Part shown: one piece after another, positions 52,526 to 62,868 of the stretch | Position numbering within the stretch: the first letter of the stretch is position 1 | Layout of the letters: every line of letters begins with the position of its first letter | Assembly: GCF_009799805.1 (NCBI RefSeq) | Contig: NZ_CP047050.1 | Span: 2,928,001 to 2,992,000, forward strand | DNA length: 64,000 bases | Source: Myroides phaeus | Lineage (GTDB): Bacteria; Bacteroidota; Bacteroidia; Flavobacteriales; Flavobacteriaceae | Direction of reading: 5' to 3' | The notes under the pieces: generated by a model | Database searches by the model: none | The model's input: the letters and a program-made list of their open reading frames with translations, nothing else | What the model was told of the DNA's origin: nothing | Position numbers and translations under genes: made by a program

Positions 52526-53407
52526 TTAGTCATCAATACCTAAAAACACTCCAGCGTTGTCAAAAAGTAATTCTAAATTCTCTCCTCCTTTCTCAACTTC
52601 TACTTGAAAATGATCTTTTTCTCGCTCAATACTCACTGTTTTATATCTACTGTAATTAGCCTTAATGTAAGAAGCAATACGCTCTAATAATACCGTATTT
52701 GGCAAATCATTCATTTGATTTCCTTTTATTTCTTTCCATTCTCCCATATTATCAAACTCAATCTTATAACCATTTGATAAATATACTTTGTATTTGTCTT
52801 CTTTACTATCTAATTCCTTCTTAACTAATACAACTGTCGTTTCTCCAAAATTCTTAGTTATAAACTCTTTTGCTACTTTCGGAATCTCTGTTTCTTCTAC
52901 CACTTGTTCATCGTGGTCTAAATCAAGATCAAGTCCTATAAACTCTTGCTGCTGATTAAATACTAATTCTAAATTATCACTTAATGACACCTCAAATCCT
53001 CTTCTACTATCTTTATCCACTTCAATTATTGAAACATTTGGATAATTAGATTGTACATAAGCTAATATGGTTGGTATTTCTTTTTGTAAAAATTCCATAG
53101 GAATTGCTGAATTATCAAGCATTTCTACTTCTGTCCAATTTCCTTCCCTATCAAAGTCAATCTTCATATTGTTATCCAAGTTTGCAGAATGCGTAGATCC
53201 GTAATAATTTGGTTGTCCCAACTCTTTCGTTTCTTTCACTGCTACTTTTGGAAAAACGGACATAATAAAACTATACATACTATCTGGCAACGTTACTCCT
53301 TCATTTACTTCAACTCCTGCTACATTATCACTACTTTCTTTTTTACATGCCGTAACACTTAACGTCAAAGCTAATATACCTGCTAAAACAATATTATTTC
53401 TTTTCAT
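52526..53407 (-). CDS. Lipoprotein with two PepSY-like domains
   Basis: 293 residues. Lipoprotein signal with lipobox SVTAC (residues ~17-21). Two PepSY-like (PF11396-type, beta-lactamase-inhibitor-like) repeats: first with MKIDFDREGNWTEVEMLDN and IPMEFLQKEIPTILAYVQSNYP, second with YKIEFDNMGEWKEIKGN and ANYSRYKTVSIEREKDHFQVEVEKG; each has the (I/V)EFDxxGEWxEv core. The family is frequent next to two-component systems in Bacteroidota; the biochemical role is unknown. It is 11 bp downstream of the single-domain paralogue and probably co-transcribed. Confidence 0.8.
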   Translation of the reverse strand: MKRNNIVLAGILALTLSVTACKKESSDNVAGVEVNEGVTLPDSMYSFIMSVFPKVAVKETKELGQPNYYGSTHSANLDNNMKIDFDREGNWTEVEMLDNSAIPMEFLQKEIPTILAYVQSNYPNVSIIEVDKDSRRGFEVSLSDNLELVFNQQQEFIGLDLDLDHDEQVVEETEIPKVAKEFITKNFGETTVVLVKKELDSKEDKYKVYLSNGYKIEFDNMGEWKEIKGNQMNDLPNTVLLERIASYIKANYSRYKTVSIEREKDHFQVEVEKGGENLELLFDNAGVFLGIDD

Positions 53408-53418
53408 ATCACTTCTTA

Positions 53419-53868
53419 TTAATCGTCAATTCTACTAAATTTCCCTTCTTTTGTAAACTCTAATTCCAATCCGTTACTCAGTTTAACTTCAATTTTTCTA
53501 AAGCCTTTTTCAACTTTTGTAATATCAACACCTGCAAAATTCTTCTTCACATAGTTTACAATATTCGTATTGATAAACCCAGTTGGAATCGCCATCTTAC
53601 GTCCGTCTACTTCTTCCCATTCTCCTTTTCCATCAAATTCAACCTTCATTCGATCTACAAATTGTACTTCATACGATGTAGAAAACAATTCTTTATCTTG
53701 TTTTACGTAACTAATTTCCTTTCCTTTAAAGTAATTAGTAATAAAACTAAGGGCTTTTTGAGGTAATTGTTGCTTTGAAATGATTGTATCACTCGCCATT
53801 GATGATTGAGTAAATAAACTTGCTACTACCACCATCACTACTGTCAATAAATTTTTAAACTTTTTCAT
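53419..53868 (-). CDS. Secreted PepSY-like protein
   Basis: 149 residues. Signal peptide ~1-25 (LLTVVMVVVASLFTQSSMAS), not a lipoprotein. One PepSY-like unit: QLPQKALSFITNYFKGKEISYV, MKVEFDGKGEWEEVDGRKM, IPTGFINTNIVNYVKKNF, and LSNGLELEFTKEGKFSRIDD. It has the same core as the 293-residue lipoprotein downstream. A TACATTTG element at 53896-53903 gives a promoter 27 bp upstream. The pair lies directly beside a two-component system on the same strand, and periplasmic sensing or inhibition is inferred. Confidence 0.8.
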   Translation of the reverse strand: MKKFKNLLTVVMVVVASLFTQSSMASDTIISKQQLPQKALSFITNYFKGKEISYVKQDKELFSTSYEVQFVDRMKVEFDGKGEWEEVDGRKMAIPTGFINTNIVNYVKKNFAGVDITKVEKGFRKIEVKLSNGLELEFTKEGKFSRIDD

Positions 53869-53895
53869 ACTTGTTGTTTCTTATTTTTTATAGGA

Positions 53896-53903
53896 CAAAT
53901 GTA
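53896..53903 (-). promoter_or_regulatory. -7 element of the PepSY-like pair
   Basis: TACATTTG on the minus strand, 27 bp before the ATG at 53868, separate from the upstream kinase gene that ends at 53935. Confidence 0.5.
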
Positions 53904-53934
53904 TAGTCACAATCTGGAAAGAATTGGGAATAAT

Positions 53935-55221
53935 TTAATTTGTAGAAAATATTTCGAAGTGATGTTTTCCATCGTAGTAATAACGCAATGATAAAGCAGG
54001 TGTTACTTTGACAATTGTTTCCACTAATGCCAAACCTAATCCAGTTGATTGCTCATTTGTAGAACTTCTAAAAAAACGATTGTAAATCAACTGTTCATCT
54101 AAAGCCCCCTCTAACATACTACTGTTACTAATAATCATTTTCGATGACTCTAATTTGATTACAATATCACCACCTTTTACATTGTGAAATAAAGCATTTT
54201 TCAACAAGTTTTGGAATAACATAATAGCCAAGCCTCTATCCATTGAAACAACAAAAGGCTCTGTATCGGCAATAATCTTTACAGCAATTGCTTTGTATTC
54301 TAATAATTCGTCATATTCACCAACTACAGCATAAACTAATTCATTAAAATTAACCTTCTGAATGTCTTGATATTGATTATTTTCTATTTTAGTCAACATC
54401 AATAAGGACTTATTTAACTTAACTAACCTTCTCACACTATCGTGAATTGATTCAATTTGCGCAATTTGCTTTTCTGTTACTCCCTCCTCTTCTATCATTA
54501 GCTCTAACTTATTACTAATAATAGCAAGAGGTGTTTGTGTTTCGTGAGCAGCATTTGACACGAATATCTTTTGCTGATCAAACGTATTTTCAATACGCTG
54601 AATCAATTTATTAATTTCAACTTGTAAATCATTAAATTCTCGAATCGGAGTAGCTGTTTCTTGGGTTACAACTTTTTGTCCAAAACTATACCCTTGTAAA
54701 TTGCTCAATAAGCGATAAAATGATTTCCATACCTTACGCAAAATAAAATAGTTTATAATAAATATGCTCCCCAACAACATTACATATAATGCTAAAACAG
54801 AAATTCCAAAATCTCTAAGTAAATCATCTGCTTCAATTGTGGAAGTACTTATTTCTAATTTATAATTATCTCCCTTTTTATCCGTAAAGACTGTGGTCAA
54901 AATACGTACAGGTTCTTCATTATCATCTGACTCCATATAAATATTCTTTGTTTCAAAAACATTCTTAACCGAATAATCACCTGCAGGCAAAGGAGTAATT
55001 CTAAAGCCATTTGCTCCAAAAGACTGAACGCTTTTTAATTGTGGATCATTATATGCTTTTTTAATTATTTCAATCTTGGTATTTTTTAATCCATCATCAA
55101 TGTTGTCGTACACCTCATCTGTCATAAATGCATAAAATACAAATACCCATAATGTAAGTACTACAAATAACCCAATTGACAAATACTTTAATGTATAGTT
55201 TTGTAATCTCATTTTATTCAT
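53935..55221 (-). CDS. Sensor histidine kinase of a two-component system
   Basis: 428 residues. Membrane segments ~13-32 and ~140-160 with a small periplasmic loop (~105 residues). HAMP-like linker, then the H box NAAHETQTP with the active His at 226; most relatives have HELKTP/HELRTP, so ET-Q is a variant. N box FQNLLKNALFHN, F box FFRSSTN and G2 GLGLAL are present; the D/G1 region (KMIISNSSM) lacks an obvious DxGxG. The short catalytic domain fits a subgroup of Bacteroidota kinases. The start overlaps the response-regulator gene by 8 bp, indicating translational coupling. Likely controls the PepSY-like genes. Confidence 0.9.
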   Translation of the reverse strand: MNKMRLQNYTLKYLSIGLFVVLTLWVFVFYAFMTDEVYDNIDDGLKNTKIEIIKKAYNDPQLKSVQSFGANGFRITPLPAGDYSVKNVFETKNIYMESDDNEEPVRILTTVFTDKKGDNYKLEISTSTIEADDLLRDFGISVLALYVMLLGSIFIINYFILRKVWKSFYRLLSNLQGYSFGQKVVTQETATPIREFNDLQVEINKLIQRIENTFDQQKIFVSNAAHETQTPLAIISNKLELMIEEEGVTEKQIAQIESIHDSVRRLVKLNKSLLMLTKIENNQYQDIQKVNFNELVYAVVGEYDELLEYKAIAVKIIADTEPFVVSMDRGLAIMLFQNLLKNALFHNVKGGDIVIKLESSKMIISNSSMLEGALDEQLIYNRFFRSSTNEQSTGLGLALVETIVKVTPALSLRYYYDGKHHFEIFSTN

Positions 55222-55891
55222 TTACCAATTTATACCCCATACCATAAACAGATTGTATGTTCAAATCTGCTTTACTTGTTTTTAGTTTTTTTCTAAGATT
55301 TTTCACTTGTGAATAAACAAAATCAAGGCTATCCACATCATCTACATAATCTCCCCAAACGTGTTCTGCTAATGAACTTTTAGTCACCAAACGATTAGCA
55401 TTTACCACAAAATAATATAGCATAGCAAATTCTTTATTATTAAATACAACTGATTTCCCATCCACTAAAACTAAGCGATCATCATAAAATATTTCAACAT
55501 TATTCCACTTTGTACTTTGCTGACCATTTTGATTTCGCCTTCTTAAAACAGACTTAATACGCGCGTGTAATTCAGACAAGTGAAAAGGTTTTGTCAAATA
55601 ATCATCCGCCCCTAACTCTAAGCCTAATACTTTATCATCTATAGAATCCTTTGCTGATATAATAATAACAGCATCTCCTTTTCCCTGATTTTTAATACTA
55701 CGCAACAAGTCAATACCACTACCATCTGGCAACATAATATCTAACAACACACAATCATAATCAAACCCAACTACCTTATCTTCACCTTCTATGTAAGTTG
55801 AAGCTGTTTCAACCACATACCTTTCTTTCTCTAAAGACTCAACGATCACATTTTGTAGCTCACGTTCATCTTCAATCACAAGTATTTTCAT
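55214..55891 (-). CDS. OmpR/PhoB-type response regulator
   Basis: 225 residues. Receiver domain 1-115 with acidic pocket IEDE (7-10), phosphoacceptor Asp51 in LLDIMLPDGSG, Ser/Thr switch in IIISAKD, and conserved Lys in DDYLTKPF. A winged-helix DNA-binding domain (~128-222) carries VFNNKEFAMLYYFVVNANRLVTK and DFVYSQVKNLRKKL. It receives phosphate from the kinase encoded immediately downstream and should regulate local genes, most plausibly the PepSY-like pair. Confidence 0.95.
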   Translation of the reverse strand: MKILVIEDERELQNVIVESLEKERYVVETASTYIEGEDKVVGFDYDCVLLDIMLPDGSGIDLLRSIKNQGKGDAVIIISAKDSIDDKVLGLELGADDYLTKPFHLSELHARIKSVLRRRNQNGQQSTKWNNVEIFYDDRLVLVDGKSVVFNNKEFAMLYYFVVNANRLVTKSSLAEHVWGDYVDDVDSLDFVYSQVKNLRKKLKTSKADLNIQSVYGMGYKLVNE

Positions 55892-56087
55892 TATTACGCC
55901 TATTTATTTTAATTAATTCAAGTTACAGAAAAGAAAAAAGTCTAACACAATAAAATTTACGAAAATTATAAAACACACTCATATCTTTAAATATCAAAAC
56001 TTCACCAAATACCATACTGTACAAACAGAAATGATTACTTCTTTACAAGCTCATAATTTTAATATCTTAGTAATTCATAATATCGAA

Positions 56088-56588
56088 ATGTTTCCACTAC
56101 AATTACACACACACCGACTTCATATTGAAGAATTGGCGTATGCTGATGCTTCATTCATCCTTAATTTAGTCAATACTGAAGGGTGGTTAAAATATATTGG
56201 CAATAGAAATATTTATACTCTCTTTGAAGCAGCAATCTACATTCAAAGTATATTAGATAATCGTAATTTTAAATTCTGGACTGTAAAACTAAAAAACTCC
56301 AATAAAAGCATAGGACTTATAAGTATTATCAAAAGGGAATATTTACACTATCCCGATTTAGGTTTTGCTTTTTTACCAGAATACACGCATTTAGGTTATG
56401 CATTCGAGGCGACGAATATAATTGTAAAACAAGCACAAATACAGCAAAAATACAATACTCTATTAGCTACTACCCTCCCAACTAATCATCATTCTATAAA
56501 ACTTTTGAAAAAATTAGGTTTTTTAAACCTACAGCAAATTGAAGTAAAGAATGAAAAGATGAACCTATATATTTTAAATAAAAATTAA
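56088..56588 (+). CDS. GNAT-family N-acetyltransferase (RimJ-like)
   Basis: 166 residues from the ATG at 56088; the frame has an earlier ATG at 56031 but FPLQLHTHRLHIEEL fits the usual RimJ/RimL start. Domain landmarks: FWTVKLKNSNKSIGLISIIKREYLHYPDLGFAFLPEYTHLGYAFEA, the beta-4/beta-5 and acetyl-CoA loop region (here LGYAFEA in place of GxGxA), and TLPTNHHSIKLLKKLGF, which matches the TxxxNxxSxxLxxKxGF signature. Substrate unknown; may acetylate a protein N-terminus, amino group or small molecule. Confidence 0.85.
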   Translation: MFPLQLHTHRLHIEELAYADASFILNLVNTEGWLKYIGNRNIYTLFEAAIYIQSILDNRNFKFWTVKLKNSNKSIGLISIIKREYLHYPDLGFAFLPEYTHLGYAFEATNIIVKQAQIQQKYNTLLATTLPTNHHSIKLLKKLGFLNLQQIEVKNEKMNLYILNKN

Positions 56589-56600
56589 AGTAATTAATAT

Positions 56601-56738
56601 GTGAGTAACACAAAATATATTTTAAATAATGGCACAACAAATTACATCAATAAGAAAAAAATATATCACAATGCACTTTTAAAGCCTTATTCTATTCAAG
56701 AAGAAATAAAAAATCCCTTCCCATTCATAAACAATTAA
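56601..56738 (+). CDS. Possible small protein, 45 residues (low confidence)
   Basis: GTG start 12 bp after the GNAT stop; reads MSNTKYILNNGTTNYINKKK and ends FPFINN. Composition is dominated by N, I, K and Y as expected from A+T bias, so it may be chance. No family known. Confidence 0.2.
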   Translation: MSNTKYILNNGTTNYINKKKIYHNALLKPYSIQEEIKNPFPFINN

Positions 56739-56998
56739 CGTTATTAATTATAAATAACATCACTAAATACTTAGCCAAAAGTGAAAATGTTTACTTCAAG
56801 AAAGGGATATAAAATCGCATAAGGTACTAAGTCCCCACAATTCCCCTATGCGTTGACAAAATTATAATTTTTTACTACCTAAAACCAATCAACCACCAAT
56901 AATTATCGACATTAGTAGTAAATTTTTACTTTGCTAAAACAATCACACTATTTACATATAATACTCAAGTAAATTAACATATTCAAATAAAATGACAC
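56739..56998. other. Non-coding gap
   Basis: A+T-rich; no open frame, RNA or repeat recognised. Confidence 0.4.
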
Positions 56999-57029
56999 AA
57001 AAAAAGCCATACATTAAGTACGGCTTTTT
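56999..57029 (-). terminator. Terminator of the META gene
   Basis: AAAAAGCC.TAC pairs with GTA.GGCTTTTT; minus-strand T run. Confidence 0.75.
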
Positions 57030-57055
57030 ATTTTTTTTTCTGAAATTTATCTGTT

Positions 57056-57511
57056 TTATTTCGAAAATGTAAGTACAATCTCTTTTCCTGACTTCAAAAG
57101 AAGCTTACCGTCTACGATTTCATAGTTAGTTACTGACTGTAAAGTTTGCATATATTCTCTATCTGCTACACCTGAACAAAACATCATTGTTGATGCCATT
57201 TTCTCTCCTAACACGATTTCATTTCCTGCTTTTACACTATATTCTCCCATGATGTTATTACAACCATCATTTCCATTCACACGTTTTGTCGCAATCTCAA
57301 AGTTTAACTTCGGAGTCTTACCTGGAAACAAATCTTTTAATTCTTTTCCTTCTGATTTCATAGAAATCAATGTCCATTCTCCCCCTAATTCTTTTGCTTG
57401 GTCCATAGTTACTTTTTGTTCTTTTACAGTTTTATTTACTTCTCCTGCTGTTTTACAACTTACAACTGTCATTCCAGCAACTACTGCTAACATTAAAGCT
57501 ATCTTTTTCAT
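57056..57511 (-). CDS. META-domain lipoprotein (HslJ-like)
   Basis: 151 residues. Lipoprotein signal MLAVVAGMTVVSCKT with lipobox VVSC. The META domain (~38-150) shows LGGEWTLISMKSEGKEL, PKLNFEIATKRVNGNDGCNNIMGEY with the conserved GxxGCN, and MASTMMFCSGVADREYMQTLQSV. HslJ-type proteins are outer-membrane or periplasmic lipoproteins linked to heat and novobiocin response in E. coli. A TATTTTTG element at 57543-57550 is 31 bp upstream. Confidence 0.9.
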   Translation of the reverse strand: MKKIALMLAVVAGMTVVSCKTAGEVNKTVKEQKVTMDQAKELGGEWTLISMKSEGKELKDLFPGKTPKLNFEIATKRVNGNDGCNNIMGEYSVKAGNEIVLGEKMASTMMFCSGVADREYMQTLQSVTNYEIVDGKLLLKSGKEIVLTFSK

Positions 57512-57542
57512 TTCTTCTCTTTTTTTTGATTATTGTTCTAAA

Positions 57543-57550
57543 CAAAAATA
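57543..57550 (-). promoter_or_regulatory. -7 element of the META gene
   Basis: TATTTTTG on the minus strand, 31 bp before the ATG. Confidence 0.45.
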
Positions 57551-57839
57551 GACTTTATCTATTTAGATAATCTAAAAATAATCATAAAATAACAGATTTA
57601 TTCTTCCTAAAGTCACAATTTATCCTAATCAAACAGAATCTCATTTTAATAATTCGAAAAAATCAAACACCTTCACATTACCAAAAACATAATACTTATA
57701 AAGAAGTTATTCTTCAGAATACCCGTCAAAATTGTCAGACTGATACAAACTCGTATCCTTTAAAACACTCTGTATCTTTAAACGTTCCCTCTTATTTAAA
57801 CAATAAATTCCACTACACCATCACTCACAGATAAGCAAA
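57551..57839. other. Gap between META and ABC-F genes
   Basis: Mostly non-coding. A minus-strand open frame at 57707-57818 reads KRERLKIQSVLKDTSLYQSD and ends GYSEE, which looks protein-like but has no ATG and may be a remnant. See findings. Confidence 0.4.
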
Positions 57840-57868
57840 AAAAAAGTGCTACCGAAGTAACACTTTTT
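57840..57868 (-). terminator. Terminator of the ABC-F gene
   Basis: AAAAAGTG.TAC pairs with GTA.CACTTTTT; minus-strand T run, 11 bp after the stop. Confidence 0.85.
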
Positions 57869-57879
57869 ATTCTTATAAT

Positions 57880-59562
<1,683 letters not shown>

Positions 59563-59671
59563 TTATCACTGAACAGATACACTTTAACCATCTATTAACA
59601 AATAAAAAGACAGGTAAAACTTACATTTGCTGTAAGACTGTTAAATATGGTAATACATACCAACTAAGCTA

Positions 59672-61081
59672 ATGCGTACAAATTTTTTAAACTACAAACT
59701 TCTTTATCTCGTCATTCCCATTGTTGCTTTATTCTCTTCTTGTAAAGAGAAATTTGCAAAAGACGACTTTGTTGCTCATTTCCAAGGCGAAATAATTAAC
59801 CCTACTTCTAATTTTGTTCTTTTCTGTAAGGATAACGAAGTAATTGACACTTTATTTTTAGATAAAGAAAATAAATTTTATAAAAAGTTTGATTCTCTAC
59901 CCCCTGGAATGTATATCTACAAACACAATCCAGAATTTCAATATGTATACTTTGATAAAAACGACAGTCTAACATTACGCTTAAATTCAAAGGATTTTGA
60001 CCATTCTATTATATTTTCAGGTAGAGGAGCGGAGAAGAATAACTTCTTAATGAATCTAACAGTTAAAAACATATTAGATGAAAGTGAGCGATTCAGTACT
60101 TTTGACACACCGCCTGAACAATTTATTAAACGCATTGATTCTGTTCACGCTGCAAGAACTACTTATTATTTAAGAAATAAAGCAATTATTGACTGGTCTG
60201 ACGGTTTTGATTTGTATGCAAAAACCAAACTTGACCTGCATTTCTATTCCTTAAAAGAACTATACCCTATCCTGCATTTCATACGTACTAACGATGACGT
60301 TAGAGATAAATTACCTGCAGATTATCTTGGGTTTAGAAAAAAAGTAAATTTTAATGATGAGCGCCTTCTAAAATACTCTTCTTTTACTAAGTATTTAGCT
60401 ATTATGCTTAATTCGATTGTAGAAGAATCTGAAGAAGAGTTTATTTCTGAAAACAGATATGATAAATATATCGACAAATTAAATATTGTAGATACATTGA
60501 TTCAAAACACAAAAGTAAGAAACGCTATATTTGACAATATCGCTTTTATTTATTTGTTACAAGATCAAAACCTCAACAATAACGACTTGTTTTTAGAACG
60601 TTATTTCGAACTTTCAACTGATGAGGATCAACACAATGAAATTATTTTGATTCAACAAGCAATTCAAAATTTGAAATACGAAAATAAACTACCTGAAGTA
60701 CCTCTTGTAGATGCAAGCAATACCAATATTCAAATAAATAAAGTAATTAAGAAACCTACTTTAGTTTTCTTTTGGACTAAAAATGGTATATCTCACGCTG
60801 ATGCTGCTCACAGACGAGCACATAGCTTAATGCAAGAAAACCCTAATATTGATGTTTTAGGTATTTGCATTGACGGAGATCACGGAGAGTGGCTAAGTTT
60901 ATTACCAAGATACCGAGATTACAATATAAAAGAATTAAGATCAAGTGATTTTAACCAAATGAAAGATAAATGGATTATCACTAAAATTCAACGTTGTATG
61001 ATTTTAGAAAAAGATGGTTCGCTAAAAGACCCTTTTGTCAATATATTTGACAAGAACATTGAAGATTTACTAAAGAAATAA
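59672..61081 (+). CDS. Thioredoxin-fold lipoprotein without CxxC
   Basis: 469 residues. Lipoprotein signal with lipobox LFSSC (~20-24). An N-terminal DUF4369-like beta domain (~30-120: HFQGEIINPTSNFVLF, IDTLFLDKENKFYKKFDSLPPGMY) is followed by a helical middle region and a C-terminal TlpA/thioredoxin-like domain (~345-469) with PTLVFFWTKNG, ISHADAAHRRAHSLM and DVLGICIDGDHGEW. In TlpA-like reductases FWxxWCxxC carries the active cysteines; here no Cys is present at that site, so disulphide exchange is unlikely. Such proteins may bind partners or act as chaperones; unknown. Monocistronic with a clear terminator. Confidence 0.85.
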   Translation: MRTNFLNYKLLYLVIPIVALFSSCKEKFAKDDFVAHFQGEIINPTSNFVLFCKDNEVIDTLFLDKENKFYKKFDSLPPGMYIYKHNPEFQYVYFDKNDSLTLRLNSKDFDHSIIFSGRGAEKNNFLMNLTVKNILDESERFSTFDTPPEQFIKRIDSVHAARTTYYLRNKAIIDWSDGFDLYAKTKLDLHFYSLKELYPILHFIRTNDDVRDKLPADYLGFRKKVNFNDERLLKYSSFTKYLAIMLNSIVEESEEEFISENRYDKYIDKLNIVDTLIQNTKVRNAIFDNIAFIYLLQDQNLNNNDLFLERYFELSTDEDQHNEIILIQQAIQNLKYENKLPEVPLVDASNTNIQINKVIKKPTLVFFWTKNGISHADAAHRRAHSLMQENPNIDVLGICIDGDHGEWLSLLPRYRDYNIKELRSSDFNQMKDKWIITKIQRCMILEKDGSLKDPFVNIFDKNIEDLLKK

Positions 61082-61085
61082 AGAA

Positions 61086-61120
61086 TAAAAAACGCCTCAT
61101 TATATAATGAGGCGTTTTTT
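61086..61120. terminator. Bidirectional terminator
   Basis: AAAAAACGCCTCATTATATAATGAGGCGTTTTTT: perfect hairpin between convergent genes (each arm under 20 bases). Confidence 0.9.
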
Positions 61121-61131
61121 ATTGCTTATAA

Positions 61132-61521
61132 CTACGTAAGAGGTTTACTTCCCATATCTCTAAAGTACTCTATTTTACTTAAAAACATTGCTGCCATACG
61201 TTCTGCCCTCCATTTAGCTTCTTCTGCTAATTTCCCTGCATATAACTCATCTACAGTAGTATTAAATAAATGTTTCCACATATCAAAGTGCTCCTGGCTC
61301 ACAGGTAGTTGTGCGTGTGGTGGAAAAGGACGTCCACTATAAGAGTACTCTTCTAATAGAATTGTCTGCCAAAATTTGTACATTTTTTCTAAATGCTCTG
61401 GCCAACGACCAACCAATTTACTTTCAAATATTGGCCCTATTAAATCATTTTTTTGCACTCGTCCGTAAAAGGTATCTACCAAAACCTTAATATCTTCTAT
61501 ACTTTCTATATCTTTTTTCAT
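61132..61521 (-). CDS. Group III truncated haemoglobin
   Basis: 129 residues, the size of a 2/2 globin. Features: VDTFYGRVQKNDLIGPIF (A/B helices), HLEKMYKFWQTILL (C/E helices), PFPPHAQLP with the probable proximal His at 69, and HFDMWKHLFNTTVDELYAG (G helix). Group III trHbs lack the Gly-Gly motifs of groups I and II, as here. They bind O2 and NO and are linked to peroxide or NO handling and microaerobic life (e.g. Ctb of Campylobacter); the role here is inferred. Convergent with the thioredoxin-fold gene, divergent from the operon at 61580. Confidence 0.92.
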   Translation of the reverse strand: MKKDIESIEDIKVLVDTFYGRVQKNDLIGPIFESKLVGRWPEHLEKMYKFWQTILLEEYSYSGRPFPPHAQLPVSQEHFDMWKHLFNTTVDELYAGKLAEEAKWRAERMAAMFLSKIEYFRDMGSKPLT

Positions 61522-61579
61522 TACAAATGCTTATTTTTACCTATTAATAAATACCCCACAAACCCTCAATCACATTGCT

Positions 61580-62329
61580 ATGATAACTATTTCAATATTA
61601 GGTTCGGGAAAAGTAGCGCATCACTTGATCCTAAATATCTTAGAACAAGATAACATTACACTACAACAAGTTTATGCTCGAACTCCTAACAAAGTTAGTA
61701 ACTTAGTTTCGCACAATCAAATAATAACAGACCTTAACTTATTAAAACCTGCTGATTTATTTATCATTGCTGTAAGCGATGATGCTATCGAAGAAGTTTC
61801 AAATGCAATACCTTTTCCTAATTCTTTTGTTGTTCATACTTCGGGTACTAAACCAATGGATAGTATCCAAAACACAAATAGAAAAGGTGTCTTTTATATG
61901 TTACAAACGTTTTCTCTTGACAAAGAAGTTGACTTTTCGGCAATCCCTTTTTGTTTAGAGGCAAGTAATATAGATGACTTTCTTCTTTTAGAAAAAATAG
62001 CAATAAAATTCTCTGAACGCGTTTATAAAATTAGCAGTACACAACGTCAAGCCATTCACTTAGCAGCAGTATTTGTAAACAATTTTACAAATCACTTATG
62101 TACGTTAGGTGAGGAAATCTGTAAAGAAAATAATGTGCCTTTTGACATCCTAAAACCGCTAATCTTAGAAACAGCACATAAAATTGAGGTTTTAGCTCCT
62201 AAAGACGCACAAACTGGTCCAGCCATTAGAGGTGATCAAAGTATTATAGACAGACACCTTAATGCCTTAAACGACCCAATTAAAAAAGAAATATACCAAT
62301 TAATAACAAAATCAATACAAAGCAAATAA
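61580..62329 (+). CDS. Rossmann-fold DUF2520-domain protein
   Basis: 249 residues. N-terminal dinucleotide-binding motif ISILGSGKVAHHLI, NAD(P)-like fold up to ~125 (LFIIAVSDDAIEEV, VVHTSGTKPMDSI), then a C-terminal DUF2520 domain with RQAIHLAAVFVNNFTNHLCTLGEEI and LETAHKIEVLAPKDAQTGPAIRGD. Similar in architecture to 6-phosphogluconate or pyrroline-5-carboxylate reductases; the reaction is not established. Its stop overlaps the kdsC start (TAATG), so it is first in an operon with kdsC, maf and mscS. In Bacteroidota this gene is regularly beside kdsC and maf as I recall. Confidence 0.88.
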   Translation: MITISILGSGKVAHHLILNILEQDNITLQQVYARTPNKVSNLVSHNQIITDLNLLKPADLFIIAVSDDAIEEVSNAIPFPNSFVVHTSGTKPMDSIQNTNRKGVFYMLQTFSLDKEVDFSAIPFCLEASNIDDFLLLEKIAIKFSERVYKISSTQRQAIHLAAVFVNNFTNHLCTLGEEICKENNVPFDILKPLILETAHKIEVLAPKDAQTGPAIRGDQSIIDRHLNALNDPIKKEIYQLITKSIQSK

Positions 62330-62856
62330 TGTCTAAACACTTTAAAGAAATAATGAATGACATCACTACATTTATTTTTGATGTAGATGGTGTACTTACA
62401 GATGGAAATGTACACGTAGCTCAAGATGGTAGCCTATTAAGAGATATGAGTATCCGTGACGGATACGCTATCAAAGCTGCTATTGAAAATGGTTACCAAG
62501 TATGTATTATTTCTGGAGGTAGTAATGATGGAGTACGCATTAGATTACAAAACTTAGGGGTGAAAGAAATCTATATGGCTGTTCCCAACAAGGTAACTGT
62601 ATTCAAAGAAATCATTGCAAAATACAATCTAAACCCAGAGAATATTCTTTATATGGGTGACGATATTCCTGACTATCATATTATGCATGAAGTAGCATTA
62701 CCTACTTGTCCACAAGATGCTGTTCCAGAAATAAAACGCGTAGCTAAATATATCTCTCATGTTAATGGAGGAAAAGGTGCTGCAAGAGATGTTATTGAAC
62801 AAGTAATGAAAACACAACAAAAGTGGTTTCAACATTTTGACGCTAAATACGATTAA
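62329..62856 (+). CDS. kdsC: KdsC-type HAD phosphatase (Kdo-8-phosphate phosphatase)
   Basis: 175 residues. HAD core: FIFDVDGVLTDGNV (catalytic DxD), ISGGSNDGVRIR (motif II), KVTVFKEIIAKY (Lys), and YMGDDIPDYHIM (motif IV Asp pair). No cap domain, as expected for the tetrameric KdsC type. It removes phosphate from Kdo-8-phosphate in Kdo synthesis for lipopolysaccharide; in Bacteroidota a related role in sialic acid-like sugars is possible. The ATG is at the overlapping TAATG; an inner ATG at 62353 is also possible. Confidence 0.93.
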   Translation: MSKHFKEIMNDITTFIFDVDGVLTDGNVHVAQDGSLLRDMSIRDGYAIKAAIENGYQVCIISGGSNDGVRIRLQNLGVKEIYMAVPNKVTVFKEIIAKYNLNPENILYMGDDIPDYHIMHEVALPTCPQDAVPEIKRVAKYISHVNGGKGAARDVIEQVMKTQQKWFQHFDAKYD

Positions 62857-62868
62857 TGTTCTCCTTAT

